A DNA stretch of 36,899 nt from a virus. Positions 1 through 7,853 of this stretch are shown in pieces (position 1 is the stretch's first letter; each line of letters begins with the position of its first letter). Both the position numbers and the translations under genes were made by a program. Location of the stretch: positions 1 through 36,899 of IMG/VR virus record IMGVR_UViG_3300003267_000017, one strand, 5' to 3'. Below the pieces are notes generated by a model. It worked only from the letters and a program-made list of their open reading frames with translations. It was not told the DNA's origin and did not search any database.

Positions 1-54
1 TTGAGGCTCCTGCCGTACAAGCCGATATTGGCGGGTATCAGTCTCCTATCGACG
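1..54. repeat. Terminal direct repeat, left copy
   Basis: The first 54 bases are identical to the last 54 bases of the window (36846-36899). One reading frame runs through the junction and gives a sensible protein, so the repeat is the overlap of a circular assembly and not a gene boundary. True phage terminal repeats are possible but are usually longer. Confidence 0.95.
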
Positions 55-266
55 GTCGATGGATTGAAGGGCGCGTTGCGAGAAACGAGGATTTGCGCAG
101 AAATAACTGCCGTCCTTGGGAAGGGATGGAATCCGAAAAAAAAGCAGCGATGGAGCGCGCTAAAGAAGCCGATAAGGTTTATGAGAAAGGTGTAGAAGCA
201 GCGGTATATAATACGTTTAACAATATGAGCGCAGAGAAACAGCGCGCCTTGTCCCAAGGAGTTTAA
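3..266 (+). CDS. FmdB-type zinc-ribbon protein, C-terminal part (gene split by window ends)
   Basis: This is the downstream part of the gene that begins at 36698. Joined through the 54-bp overlap, the product is 137 residues. The part here is the charged, helical tail (many Lys, Glu and Arg, ending SAEKQRALSQGV), while the Cys pairs lie in the other piece. The TTG at position 1 starts a different frame and is not the real start. The stop is two bases before the scaffold ATG, so the gene sits in the portal-scaffold-coat run. FmdB-like ribbons are common next to phage portal genes. Their role is not settled. Confidence 0.85.
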   Translation, partial: EAPAVQADIGGYQSPIDGRWIEGRVARNEDLRRNNCRPWEGMESEKKAAMERAKEADKVYEKGVEAAVYNTFNNMSAEKQRALSQGV

Positions 267-268
267 GA

Positions 269-1351
269 ATGTCCAGCGTTATCGGCGGTATGGAAGATAC
301 GATTGCCAAGACTATGGCGGAAATCGGTTGGCCAGGTGCGGATCAGGTAAATGAGCCGGAGATCGAAGATGAAGTCCCAGACGAAGAAACGCCGCAATCC
401 GATGCTTCTACTGAGACGGACATCGAGCAGCCTAACGAAAATGAGGTTGAAACTACTGAAGTTTCAGAGGAACAAGCATCGGAAAGCCCTGCCGAAGATG
501 TACCTAATACAGAGGCCGCGTATCGTCCAAAATGGAAGAAAGCCGCACTTGCCGAACTAGATAAGCTCCCGCCTGAAGTCCAAGCCGCGTTTATTGCTGA
601 AGACAAGCGCCGGGAAGAAAACTTTCATAAGGGCATTGAGCAATACCGCACTGGGCATCAAGAATCCAAGGAATGGGCCGATACCATCGCGCCTTATCGT
701 GCGACGATTGACCGCTTCCAAGTAAAGCCGCAAGAGGCTGTCCGTACTCTACTAGCTACCGACAATACCTTGCGTTATGGCCAACGGCATGAGAAAGTCG
801 GCCTGATGTTCCAGGTAATGCAGAATTATGGGATTGATCCGGCTGATATTGTCGGCGTCTATAATAACGTGCATAATCAGCAGCAGAATGGCGAGCCGCT
901 TGATCCTCGCATCCAACAGATGCAGCAGCGTCTTAGTCAGTTCGAGCAGCAGCAAATGTCTGCGCAACAGGCAGCCAAAGCAGAACAGCAACGGCAACTG
1001 GAAGCGCAGAATAAAGGGATTCAGGAGGCTATTCAAAAGTTCTCCGAAGATCCCGACCATGAGTATTTTGACCTTTTGAAACCCGCAATGGGATCACTCC
1101 TGCAAAGCGGCGTGGCAAAAGACCTGGATGAAGCCTACGACATGGCGATGAAGGCTCATCCGCAAACGGCGCAAATCTGGATTGCTCAACAGCAGAAACA
1201 GTGGGCCGATTCTAGGAAGGCTGCGGCGGCTAAAGCCAAGACCGTGACCAATGTGCGTTCTAACGGGCGTGCAAGTCAGTCTGTGGCAACCAAGGCGGCA
1301 ACAATGGATGAAACCATTAAGGCGACGGCTGAAAAGCTGGGCCTCATTTGA
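269..1351 (+). CDS. Probable capsid scaffolding protein
   Basis: This 360-residue, strongly charged protein lies between the portal/FmdB genes and the coat gene, the usual place for a podovirus scaffold. Residues 20-85 are very acidic (Glu/Asp with Ser/Thr). Residues 85-160 are helical and basic/acidic. Residues 205-260 are a Gln-rich probable coiled coil. The C-terminus is again helical, with a Lys/Ala-rich stretch, as expected for coat binding. Scaffolds guide procapsid assembly and leave before or during packaging. The start has a good AAGGAG-like site (CCAAGGAG) 7-8 bases upstream. Assignment rests on position and composition, because scaffold sequences are poorly conserved. Confidence 0.75.
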   Translation: MSSVIGGMEDTIAKTMAEIGWPGADQVNEPEIEDEVPDEETPQSDASTETDIEQPNENEVETTEVSEEQASESPAEDVPNTEAAYRPKWKKAALAELDKLPPEVQAAFIAEDKRREENFHKGIEQYRTGHQESKEWADTIAPYRATIDRFQVKPQEAVRTLLATDNTLRYGQRHEKVGLMFQVMQNYGIDPADIVGVYNNVHNQQQNGEPLDPRIQQMQQRLSQFEQQQMSAQQAAKAEQQRQLEAQNKGIQEAIQKFSEDPDHEYFDLLKPAMGSLLQSGVAKDLDEAYDMAMKAHPQTAQIWIAQQQKQWADSRKAAAAKAKTVTNVRSNGRASQSVATKAATMDETIKATAEKLGLI

Positions 1352-1369
1352 AACTGTTAAGGAGCAATC

Positions 1370-2356
1370 ATGGCATCTCCCGGCCAAAGTAACCTGTTTA
1401 ATGCATTCACGGAACTGGTATCGACCACGTACCGTAACCACGCCTCGACCGTTGCAGACAACGTGTCGAAGCACAACGCTCTGTTCCGTCGCCTGACCGA
1501 AAAGGGCCGTGTCCGCATCGAAGATGGCGGCCTGTCCATCGTTCAACCGCTGGACTACGCCAACAACTCGACGTACCAACGCTACTCGGGCTATGACGTG
1601 CTGAACGTCAACGCCGTAGACGTGCTGACGGCTGCCGAGTATCCGTGGCGTCAAATTGCTGTCAACGTGGCGGCAAGCGGCCTGGAAATGCGTACCAACG
1701 CTGGCCCGCAACGAATCATTAACTTCGTGAAAGCGAAGATCACCAACGCCCAACGCTCGCTGGCTAACGGCATGTCGGTCGATATCTACTCGGACGGCAC
1801 CGCTGCTAACCAGATCAACGGTCTGCAAGCTCTGGTTTCGGATTCGGGCACTGGCACGGTGGGTGGTATCAATGCATCGACCTGGGCCTTCTGGCAAAAC
1901 CCGGTGCAATCGGCTGCGGCTCCCCTGCAAGGCGGTGGCGCCATTGTTCCGAGTGCAACCACGATTGAAAGCCTGATGCTGCCGCTGTGGATCAAGCTGA
2001 CTCGCGGTAACGACATGCCCGACATGATCGTGATGTCGGATGATTACTTCAGCTTCTTCGAGCAATCGCAGACCAGCCTGAAGCGTTACGCTCCGGAAGA
2101 TGATGGCCAGGGCGGTATGATCCGCATGAAGTACAAGACGGCTGATGTGTTCTTCGATTCGTCGGGTGGTATCCCGGCCCAGCACGCCTACTTCCTGAAC
2201 ACGGATTATCTGGAACTGGTTGCGCATCGCGATGCCAACATGACCATGATGGATGAGCTGCGTTCGGTGAATCAGGATGCGGTGGTTATTCCCATCCTTT
2301 TTCAAGGAAATCTCACGGCGAGCGCCCGATTCCTGCAGGGCGTTCTCAAAGCGTGA
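1370..2356 (+). CDS. Major capsid protein
   Basis: This 328-residue protein has the look of a podovirus coat: an N-terminus with TTYRNHASTVADNVSKHNAL, a central region with repeated references to QINGLQALVSDSGTGTVGGI, and a C-terminus ending in a hydrophobic FQGNLTASARFLQGVLKA. It follows the scaffold by 18 bases with a strong AAGGAG site. Codon choice is visibly tighter than in neighbours (CTG for Leu, GGC/GGT for Gly, AAC for Asn), as expected for the most highly expressed gene. An HK97 fold is expected for such coats but is inferred. It forms the icosahedral shell. Confidence 0.85.
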   Translation: MASPGQSNLFNAFTELVSTTYRNHASTVADNVSKHNALFRRLTEKGRVRIEDGGLSIVQPLDYANNSTYQRYSGYDVLNVNAVDVLTAAEYPWRQIAVNVAASGLEMRTNAGPQRIINFVKAKITNAQRSLANGMSVDIYSDGTAANQINGLQALVSDSGTGTVGGINASTWAFWQNPVQSAAAPLQGGGAIVPSATTIESLMLPLWIKLTRGNDMPDMIVMSDDYFSFFEQSQTSLKRYAPEDDGQGGMIRMKYKTADVFFDSSGGIPAQHAYFLNTDYLELVAHRDANMTMMDELRSVNQDAVVIPILFQGNLTASARFLQGVLKA

Positions 2357-2383
2357 TCTAGCTACATAACTCTCAGGAACGTG

Positions 2384-2424
2384 TATAATTTCCTCGCCGT
2401 CGGCAAAACTGAGAGGAAATTATG
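2384..2424 (+). promoter_or_regulatory. Hairpin over the endonuclease start with embedded -10 box
   Basis: Arms 2385-2395 (ATAATTTCCTC) and 2413-2423 (GAGGAAATTAT) are a perfect 11-bp inverted repeat. The right arm contains the Shine-Dalgarno GAGGAAA and the first two bases of the ATG at 2422, so RNA read through from the coat gene would hide the start. A perfect -10 hexamer, TATAAT, lies at 2384-2389 over the left arm. A transcript begun about seven bases later would start near 2396, just past the left arm, and leave the start free. The -35 region is weak. Confidence 0.65.
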
Positions 2425-3804
2425 CGATTGATTGACTTGGCAGGACAGAAGTTCGAGCGCGTGCAAGTGGTAAGCCGCGCGCCCAATATGAGCGAGACAG
2501 ACACGAACGCTCGATGGAATTGCAAGTGTGACTGCGGGAAGGATTTCATTGCCTATGGGCAAGATATCCGCAGAGGCAAGACTAAGAGTTGTGGGTGCCT
2601 GACTCGCTCTACGATGGGTGAGCGGTCTAAACATTTCAACACAAGGCACGGTTTGTCCAACACTAGGATTCACCGTATTTGGACTGGAATGTTGAATAGG
2701 TGCGGAAACCCTAACGACATGCGGTATAGGTATTACGGCGGTCGAGGAATCAAAGTTGCAGAAAGTTGGAAGACGTTCGAAAACTTTCTTTCCGATATGG
2801 GTGTTCCTCCTGATGATTTGAGCTTGGATCGGATTGATTCTGATGGCGACTACTGCAAGGAAAATTGCAGATGGGCGACAAGTAAGGAGCAATCTGTTAA
2901 TCGTCGCAGCAGTGTGATGCTCACGCATAATGGCATTACAATGACAGCGACCGACTGGGCTAGGGCATTGGGGATTTCCGCACCTGCCATGTATGGACGT
3001 GTGGCAGCCGGTTGGCCGCCTGAAAAGATGTTTGCCAAGAACCTGAAAAAGCATCCAATTAAGGAGTCTAAATTGACTACAGCCGCTTCCTCCTGGCCCC
3101 AGCTGGGCACTATGCCCGTTGGCAACTTCTTCCAACCTGATAATGTCCAGCGTCATAAACTGGGCGCGACCCTGGCCGTTGTAGACCCGTACTATGGTGG
3201 TCAGGAACTGATCTATCTTCAGATCGCTGCTTCGACGGCTCTGAACGTTGGTCATGCCGTGACGTGGGACGTCAATAACCAAATCGTGGCGCTGCCGAAT
3301 ACGGCGAACCAAGGCGTCCCGGTTGCTCTGGCGCTCAATGCCGTTGCATCGTCTACCAGTGTGCAATATGGCTGGTTCCTGATCGAAGGCCAAGCTCTGG
3401 CATGGTCATCGGCTTCGGTGGCTGCTGCGGCTGCTATCGGCATCGTGGCTGCTGGCCAACTGGGGGCAAACTCGGCTGGTAAGCAGATTCTGAATGCTCG
3501 TGTGGCTGCTGCTGCAACGACCACGGTCGCAAAGACCAATACCCAAACCACCAACGGCTCGCCGACCATTCGCACCACGCAAGGCGGCACGGATGGCTGG
3601 TTTGTTGGTATGGCGCTGTCGGGTACGGGTATCCCGGCCTCGACCGTGATTACCGCAATCGACCCCGATAACCGTACTGTGACGATGAACAACAACGCCA
3701 CGGCAACGGGCTCGGTGACGGTGACGGGTACTCGGAATGACGGCACCAATTTCTGGAACCTGGTTGTGATTGATCGTCCGTTCGCTCAGGGCGCAATTAC
3801 GTGA
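2422..3804 (+). CDS. Homing-type endonuclease fused in frame to a virion structural protein
   Basis: This 460-residue reading frame has two unrelated halves. Residues 1-217 resemble free-standing phage endonucleases: Cys-rich N-terminus (C34, C36, C38, C58, C60), then the YYGGRGIKV...W..F..F..DMG...LDRIDSDGDY...NCRWAT...NRR signature at about 105-162 and a helix-turn-helix at 172-205. This half is clearly related to the minus-strand gene at 13745-14365. Residues 218-460 are Ala/Thr/Gly-rich and beta-type, with a repeat-like segment (TTQGGTDGWFVGMALSGTGI) typical of head decoration or other virion proteins, and this half sits directly after the coat gene. A strong ribosome-binding site and TTG at 3073 suggest the structural half can also be made alone. 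Confidence 0.8.
   Translation: MRLIDLAGQKFERVQVVSRAPNMSETDTNARWNCKCDCGKDFIAYGQDIRRGKTKSCGCLTRSTMGERSKHFNTRHGLSNTRIHRIWTGMLNRCGNPNDMRYRYYGGRGIKVAESWKTFENFLSDMGVPPDDLSLDRIDSDGDYCKENCRWATSKEQSVNRRSSVMLTHNGITMTATDWARALGISAPAMYGRVAAGWPPEKMFAKNLKKHPIKESKLTTAASSWPQLGTMPVGNFFQPDNVQRHKLGATLAVVDPYYGGQELIYLQIAASTALNVGHAVTWDVNNQIVALPNTANQGVPVALALNAVASSTSVQYGWFLIEGQALAWSSASVAAAAAIGIVAAGQLGANSAGKQILNARVAAAATTTVAKTNTQTTNGSPTIRTTQGGTDGWFVGMALSGTGIPASTVITAIDPDNRTVTMNNNATATGSVTVTGTRNDGTNFWNLVVIDRPFAQGAIT
3061..3075 (+). promoter_or_regulatory. Internal ribosome-binding site and TTG start for the structural half
   Basis: AAGGAG at 3061-3066 is followed by a six-base spacer and TTG at 3073, in frame with the long ORF (codon 218). 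The sequence after it (LTTAASSWPQLGTMPVGNFF) reads like the natural N-terminus of a phage head protein. Starting here gives a 243-residue product, 3073-3804. The site would let the structural protein be made at high level regardless of the endonuclease. Confidence 0.65.
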
Positions 3805-3817
3805 TGGAGCAGTAACG

Positions 3818-3842
3818 GAAGCCCCTTCGGGGGCTTTCTCTC
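3818..3842 (+). terminator. Rho-independent terminator
   Basis: AAGCCCC, a TTCG tetraloop and GGGGCTT form a perfect 7-bp stem at 3819-3836, followed by a T/C-rich run (TTCTCTCTT). It lies 14 bases past the stop of the head protein and would limit coat/head-protein transcription relative to the genes downstream. The T run is interrupted, so termination may be partial. Confidence 0.8.
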
Positions 3843-3932
3843 TTGGGACTTGGAGGCTAAACACCTCCCTTTTTCCCGCGAAAGAAGCATAAGACTGAAT
3901 AAGATCAACATAAACATCCCAAGGAATCAATC

Positions 3933-4568
3933 ATGTACGGTGGCGTAGGCGTAATGAGCAAGGAAGTTCTTCCGCATATCCGCTTTGAAACGCGGACTGA
4001 GGAAGACCGTAATGCGAGCATCGAGGCTGGGCGGATCGTCTATAAGGACGTGGATTGGATCATTGTTACGCCCCACGGCGCACGTGATTCCAACGAGGAC
4101 CGGGCTGTAGACTGGATCGAAAAGAAGGCAAATGCTTCGCGGCAAGGCGCTTTTGACGTGGAAGTTGTCTCGCAGATCCGTAAGGCTTACCAAGCCTATA
4201 AGGAAGGCAAGGAGCTCCCGGTAGAAGGCACGCCGCTTGCCATGCTGCCGCATCTCTTTACGCCGGCTGAAATCGCCAATTGCAAAAGCCTGAATATCCT
4301 TAGCCTGGAAGTCCTTGCGCAAGCAAATGAAGAAACGATCGCCCGTCTTGGCATGGGTGGCCGTGAAATCAAGCATCGCGCGCAGGAAGCCGTGAAGCTG
4401 GCTAATACCGGCACTGGTGAAGCACTGAAGATTTCCGCGCTGCAACAGCAGAATGAAGATCTGCAAGAGCGCGTCAAGGATTTGGAGTCTGTGATTATGG
4501 ACTTGCAACGCCAAATCAAGGATGATTCTATCGGTGCGCCGCGCCGTGGACGCCCGCCTAAAGAGTAA
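3933..4568 (+). CDS. Phage protein with C-terminal coiled coil and basic tail
   Basis: This 211-residue protein is of unknown function. Residues 1-60 look like a small folded domain (RIVYKDVDWIIVTPHGARDS). Residues 108-150 resemble a helix-hairpin-helix (LNILSLEVLAQANEETIARLGMGGREI). Residues 160-200 are a heptad-rich coiled coil, and the protein ends in APRRGRPPKE, which resembles an AT-hook. It lies between the head protein and the adaptor and is probably a virion or assembly factor. The ATG chosen has an AAGGAA site; an ATG seven codons later (MSKEV) is possible. The leader 3843-3932 has no convincing promoter. Confidence 0.75.
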   Translation: MYGGVGVMSKEVLPHIRFETRTEEDRNASIEAGRIVYKDVDWIIVTPHGARDSNEDRAVDWIEKKANASRQGAFDVEVVSQIRKAYQAYKEGKELPVEGTPLAMLPHLFTPAEIANCKSLNILSLEVLAQANEETIARLGMGGREIKHRAQEAVKLANTGTGEALKISALQQQNEDLQERVKDLESVIMDLQRQIKDDSIGAPRRGRPPKE

Positions 4569-4573
4569 AGAAT

Positions 4574-5275
4574 ATGACCTGCCTGACCATTATTCAGGAT
4601 GTGGCCCAGCGTGTTAATTTGCCTACGCCCAGCGCAGCGGCACAATCAACCGATCCGGCCATTACGCAGCTAGTCGCTCTCGCCAATAAGGAGGGTGAAT
4701 GGCTATCCAATAAGGACTGGCAGGTCCTGACGAAAGAAGCGACATTCTTGACGACTGCGGTGCAGCTTCAGGGGCTGGTTTCGACTATCGCGCCGGGGAT
4801 GAAAAACATCCTCAATGATACGATCTGGAACCGCGATCTTCGCCGCCCTGTGTATGGCCCGATGACGCCTCAGCGTTATCAGCAGGTTCAGGCTGCTGTA
4901 TTCGCCGGCCCATGGAATCAGTTCATTATCCAGGGCGACCAGATCCTATTCTTTCCGGTGCCTGCTGTCGGTCAACATTGCTGGTTCCAATACACCACGC
5001 AAAACTGGTGTCAGTCTTCTGGTGGAGTGGGTCAAAGCCGCTTCATCATGGATAGCGATACGATCCTTCTGCGAGAGGATCTATTCAAGCTCGGGCTTGA
5101 ATGGCGCTGGAAGAAGGCGAAAGGACTGGAATACGCGCAGGAATTCGCAGACTATGAGGACTTCCTGGCGGATTGCTATGCACGTGACGGAACCCGTGAC
5201 ATCATAAATATGGGCTCTGCACGCTACGATATTTTTCCTGGAGTCTTGGTGCCATCGGGGTCTTGGCCTATCTAA
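4574..5275 (+). CDS. Head-tail adaptor / tail-tube connector protein
   Basis: This 233-residue protein resembles the family found after the coat gene in many P22-like podoviruses. It begins with a helical TIIQDVAQRVNLPTP.A..STDP...QL.ALANKEGEWL segment, followed by the NDTIWNRDLRRPVYGPMTPQ.Y segment, and then a beta-rich core (WNQFIIQGDQILFFPVPA). Such proteins bind beneath the portal and continue the DNA channel. The start is five bases after the upstream stop, with AAAGAAT as a weak ribosome-binding site. Function is inferred from family resemblance and position just upstream of the tail protein. Confidence 0.75.
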   Translation: MTCLTIIQDVAQRVNLPTPSAAAQSTDPAITQLVALANKEGEWLSNKDWQVLTKEATFLTTAVQLQGLVSTIAPGMKNILNDTIWNRDLRRPVYGPMTPQRYQQVQAAVFAGPWNQFIIQGDQILFFPVPAVGQHCWFQYTTQNWCQSSGGVGQSRFIMDSDTILLREDLFKLGLEWRWKKAKGLEYAQEFADYEDFLADCYARDGTRDIINMGSARYDIFPGVLVPSGSWPI

Positions 5276-5284
5276 ACAATATGT

Positions 5285-5319
5285 TAAAATGGCGGTGCAT
5301 ATATCAAGGAGCCGCCATG
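5285..5319 (+). promoter_or_regulatory. Hairpin over the HNH endonuclease start with overlapping -10 box
   Basis: ATGGCGG (5289-5295) and CCGCCAT (5312-5318) are a perfect 7-bp inverted repeat. The right arm contains the first two bases of the ATG at 5317, and the Shine-Dalgarno AAGGAG (5306-5311) is in the loop. An extended -10 box, TGTTAAAAT, lies at 5282-5290, with TTGGCC at 5263-5268 as a weak -35 (16-bp spacing). A transcript from it would begin near 5297, after the left arm. This is the same design as at 2384-2424. Confidence 0.55.
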
Positions 5320-5781
5320 CCTCGTTGGACAAAGACACCGAAAGAACGCTTACTTAGCCGAATTGAAAAGCAGGATTCAGGCTGCTGGAAATGGATTGGT
5401 ACTAAAAACAAGAAAGGATATGGGATGATGGTCTACAAAGGCAGAATCCACGCATCTCATCGCGTTTCGTGGCAAGAGTTCTATGGAGAGATTCCTGAAG
5501 GGATGCTGATCTGCCACAAATGTGATAATCCATCTTGCGTGAATCCAGATCATCTATTTGTCGGGTCAAACCAAGACAATATGGATGATATGAAGGCAAA
5601 AGGTCGGCACTGGCATAAAACGCCACGCGGCGAGCGCAACAAGAACTCTAAATTGACATACGATGCTGTAAGAGATATCCGAACATCTAATTTGTCCGTT
5701 AGGGAACTTGCCAAAAAATATGGGGTGTCTGATGTGGCGATTTACTATGCGCGCGATAAAGGCTGGAAGGAAGTGACCTAA
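5317..5781 (+). CDS. HNH homing endonuclease
   Basis: This 154-residue HNH enzyme is expected to cut phage DNA that lacks the gene. Visible elements are the entry motif CWKWIGTKNKKGYG (23-36), the core histidine in ASHRVSW (H48), the zinc/HNH segment CHKCDNPSCVNPDHLFVGSNQDNMDD (66-91) and a C-terminal helix-turn-helix (KLTYDAVRDIRTSNLSVRELAKKYGVS, 112-138). The ATG at 5317 is preferred because it follows AAGGAG; the frame is open 18 codons further upstream. The stop overlaps the next start (TAATG), and the next gene's AAGGAAG site lies inside this gene, so the insert is neatly placed between two structural genes. Confidence 0.85.
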   Translation: MPRWTKTPKERLLSRIEKQDSGCWKWIGTKNKKGYGMMVYKGRIHASHRVSWQEFYGEIPEGMLICHKCDNPSCVNPDHLFVGSNQDNMDDMKAKGRHWHKTPRGERNKNSKLTYDAVRDIRTSNLSVRELAKKYGVSDVAIYYARDKGWKEVT

Positions 5782-7325
5782 TGGTACGCAAAGCCCAAAG
5801 CCAAATTGCGCGCCAGCAAGTCTCGCGCACTACGTCTATTCCGGCTCCGACTGGTGGATGGAATGCGCGTGACAATATCGCCAATATGGACCCGCAGGAC
5901 GCTGTAATCCTGCAAAACTTCTTCCCGGCAACGACCAGCGTTCAGCTTCGTCATGGCTCAACCAATTGGGCGACAGGCCTAGGCAATCAGGTGAATAGCC
6001 TGATGGTCTACAACCCAACGGCCAGCACAAATAAAATGTTTGCGGCGGCTGGCGGAAATGTCTACGACGTTACTTCACCTGGTGCTGTCGGCGCTCCTGT
6101 CCTGACCAGTCAGACCAACGACAAATGGCAGTACATCAACTTCGCCAACTCTGGCGGAGTGAAGCTGCTGATGGTAAATGGGGCGGATTCTGGCCGGATC
6201 TATGATGGGGCTACGTGGTCTGCGATGGCTCTCACAGGGGCTAATTCGCAGGACATGATCCATATCGACCGATATGCCAATCGGGTATGGATGATCCAAA
6301 AGCAGTCTCTGACGGCTTGGTATCTTGCCGTAGGAGCGATCCAAGGGGCCGCCACATCGTTTGATCTGACGCCTGTATTCCAGCGCGGCTCCTATCTGGT
6401 GGCCCTTGGCGTCTGGACGGTGGATGCCGGTGATTCGTCTGGCATGACGGATTACCTATGCTTCGTTACTAATCAGGGCGAAGTGGCGATCTATCAAGGA
6501 TCAGATCCTAGCCAAGATACGACATTTAGCAAGAAAGGCGTCTGGAAGCTAGGCGCGCCGATGGCGACTCGTTGCCTGATGAAGATGGGTGGTGATCTTG
6601 TCTATATCGGGCGCGATGGATTGGCTCCATTCACAAAGGCTCTTGCGTCGTCCCGCGTGAATACGCAGGTGAATCTGACTGGTAAGATCGATGGTCAGAT
6701 CAATATCGCGACAAGTCTGTATGCTGGCATCTTTGGCTGGCAGACGATGCTGTTCCCGACGAATAATATGCTGTTCCTGAATATTCCTGTATCTGTAGGG
6801 AATCAGGAGCAATATGTGATGAATACCATCACAGGTGCATGGTGTCGCTTTACTGGATGGGCCGCAAATTGCTGGGATCTGTTTAACGAGCAACCATTCT
6901 ATGGTGGTAACGGTGTTGTCGTCCGTGCATGGGATGGCTCCTATGATGACAACGGGTCGGCTATCGTAGGGGAAGCCTTGCAGGCGTTCTCTTATATGGG
7001 TTCGTCGCAACTGAAACAATGGGTCATGGCCCGCCCTATCATCCAGACCAATGGAGCGCCAGGTATCCAGATGGGTCTCAATGTCGATTATGACACGACA
7101 CCTCCTGTCGGCACTCCTGGGTTCTCTCAGCCGACCTATGGAATTTGGGATGCTGGGCTATGGGATAACGCCATTTGGGGGACGGATTCGCTAGTCCGCA
7201 AGGATTGGCAGTACATCTCTGGCGTAGGCTATTCTGCTGCTATTCACTTCCGCATCGGTTCTCTCGATGCTTCTGTGAACTGGGCGAGTACGGATTATCT
7301 TATGAGAGATGGCGGCGTCATATAG
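5781..7325 (+). CDS. Tail protein, beta-propeller-like (P22 gp10-type packaged-DNA stabilisation/tail hub)
   Basis: This 514-residue protein matches the large tail protein that follows the adaptor in P22-like podoviruses. It opens with IPAPTGGWNARDNIANMDPQDAVILQNFFP, a hallmark start. The body is made of repeated beta-strand blades (for example GSYLVALGVWTVDAG, LCFVTNQGEVAIYQGSDP, GDLVYIGRDGLAPF). The C-terminus has YGIWDAGLWDNAIWG. Such proteins close the portal channel and form the tail hub to which fibres attach. P22 gp10 is 472 residues, so the length fits. The start overlaps the HNH stop, with AAGGAAG upstream. Confidence 0.75.
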   Translation: MVRKAQSQIARQQVSRTTSIPAPTGGWNARDNIANMDPQDAVILQNFFPATTSVQLRHGSTNWATGLGNQVNSLMVYNPTASTNKMFAAAGGNVYDVTSPGAVGAPVLTSQTNDKWQYINFANSGGVKLLMVNGADSGRIYDGATWSAMALTGANSQDMIHIDRYANRVWMIQKQSLTAWYLAVGAIQGAATSFDLTPVFQRGSYLVALGVWTVDAGDSSGMTDYLCFVTNQGEVAIYQGSDPSQDTTFSKKGVWKLGAPMATRCLMKMGGDLVYIGRDGLAPFTKALASSRVNTQVNLTGKIDGQINIATSLYAGIFGWQTMLFPTNNMLFLNIPVSVGNQEQYVMNTITGAWCRFTGWAANCWDLFNEQPFYGGNGVVVRAWDGSYDDNGSAIVGEALQAFSYMGSSQLKQWVMARPIIQTNGAPGIQMGLNVDYDTTPPVGTPGFSQPTYGIWDAGLWDNAIWGTDSLVRKDWQYISGVGYSAAIHFRIGSLDASVNWASTDYLMRDGGVI

Positions 7326-7330
7326 GATCA

Positions 7331-7342
7331 TTGTATAGTCGT
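7331..7342 (+). promoter_or_regulatory. TATA-TCGT promoter-like motif, copy near the acetyltransferase gene
   Basis: TTGTATAGTCGT lies 8 bases before the ATG at 7350. It resembles the TATATAATCGT motif seen at 28849 and 31006. Used as a -10 box (TATAGT, 7334-7339), it would place the RNA start only about 3 bases before the ATG. No -35 is evident. Confidence 0.35.
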
Positions 7343-7349
7343 AATAGGC

Positions 7350-7853
7350 ATGAAGCGCATTGTTCTCTACAACTCGGATGAGGTCATTCATTGGGTCGCT
7401 GAAAAGCTCAATGAAAAGCCATTTGAGCGCGCAATAGGTATTGGTCTGGAGAGTGACAATCGGCTGATTGCAGGAGTCGTTTTTTCGGACCATGAAGGCC
7501 ACAACGTGATGATGCATGTGGCATCTGATGGCTCTCGCCAATGGATGACGCCAGCATATCTTTCATTTTGTTTCCGATATCCGTTTATTCAGCTAAAATG
7601 CAACCGGATAACCGGATTAGTCCGGGCAGACAATGAGGATGCTCAACGATTTGACGAGCATCTAGGCTTCAAGCAGGAGGGACGACTCCGCGCCGCTTGT
7701 GCCGATGGAACAGACATGATTATTTACGGCATGCTAAAAGACGAATGCCGGTTCCTGACAGGCAAATACCATGCGGCATTACTTGACTTCCTTGGAGTAT
7801 CCGGATCTCCCGATCAAAGCCTTCCGCAAGGCGCTGGGGAAGAATCGCCCTGA
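7350..7853 (+). CDS. GNAT-family acetyltransferase-like protein
   Basis: This 167-residue protein is similar to the GNAT-like proteins often found between the tail protein and ejection-protein genes of podoviruses. Residues 27-60 contain strands IGIGLESDNRLIAGVVFSDHEGHNVMMHVA. Residues 104-135 carry the typical GNAT end motif, ADNEDAQRFDEHLGFKQEGRLR followed by IIYGML. The substrate is unknown. There is no clear Shine-Dalgarno, and a promoter-like TATAGTCGT motif lies just before the ATG. The last 83 bases overlap the next gene in another frame, and the tail after residue 140 may be non-essential. Confidence 0.75.
   Translation: MKRIVLYNSDEVIHWVAEKLNEKPFERAIGIGLESDNRLIAGVVFSDHEGHNVMMHVASDGSRQWMTPAYLSFCFRYPFIQLKCNRITGLVRADNEDAQRFDEHLGFKQEGRLRAACADGTDMIIYGMLKDECRFLTGKYHAALLDFLGVSGSPDQSLPQGAGEESP

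Noticed and set aside
1-195. 64-codon frame starting at the TTG at base 1
   Set aside because: The frame continues neither upstream across the circle as a known protein nor with a ribosome-binding site. The real gene is in the frame beginning at base 3.
1094-2305. 403-codon minus-strand frame opposite the capsid gene
   Set aside because: His/Arg/Val-rich antisense shadow caused by the biased codon use of the coat gene.
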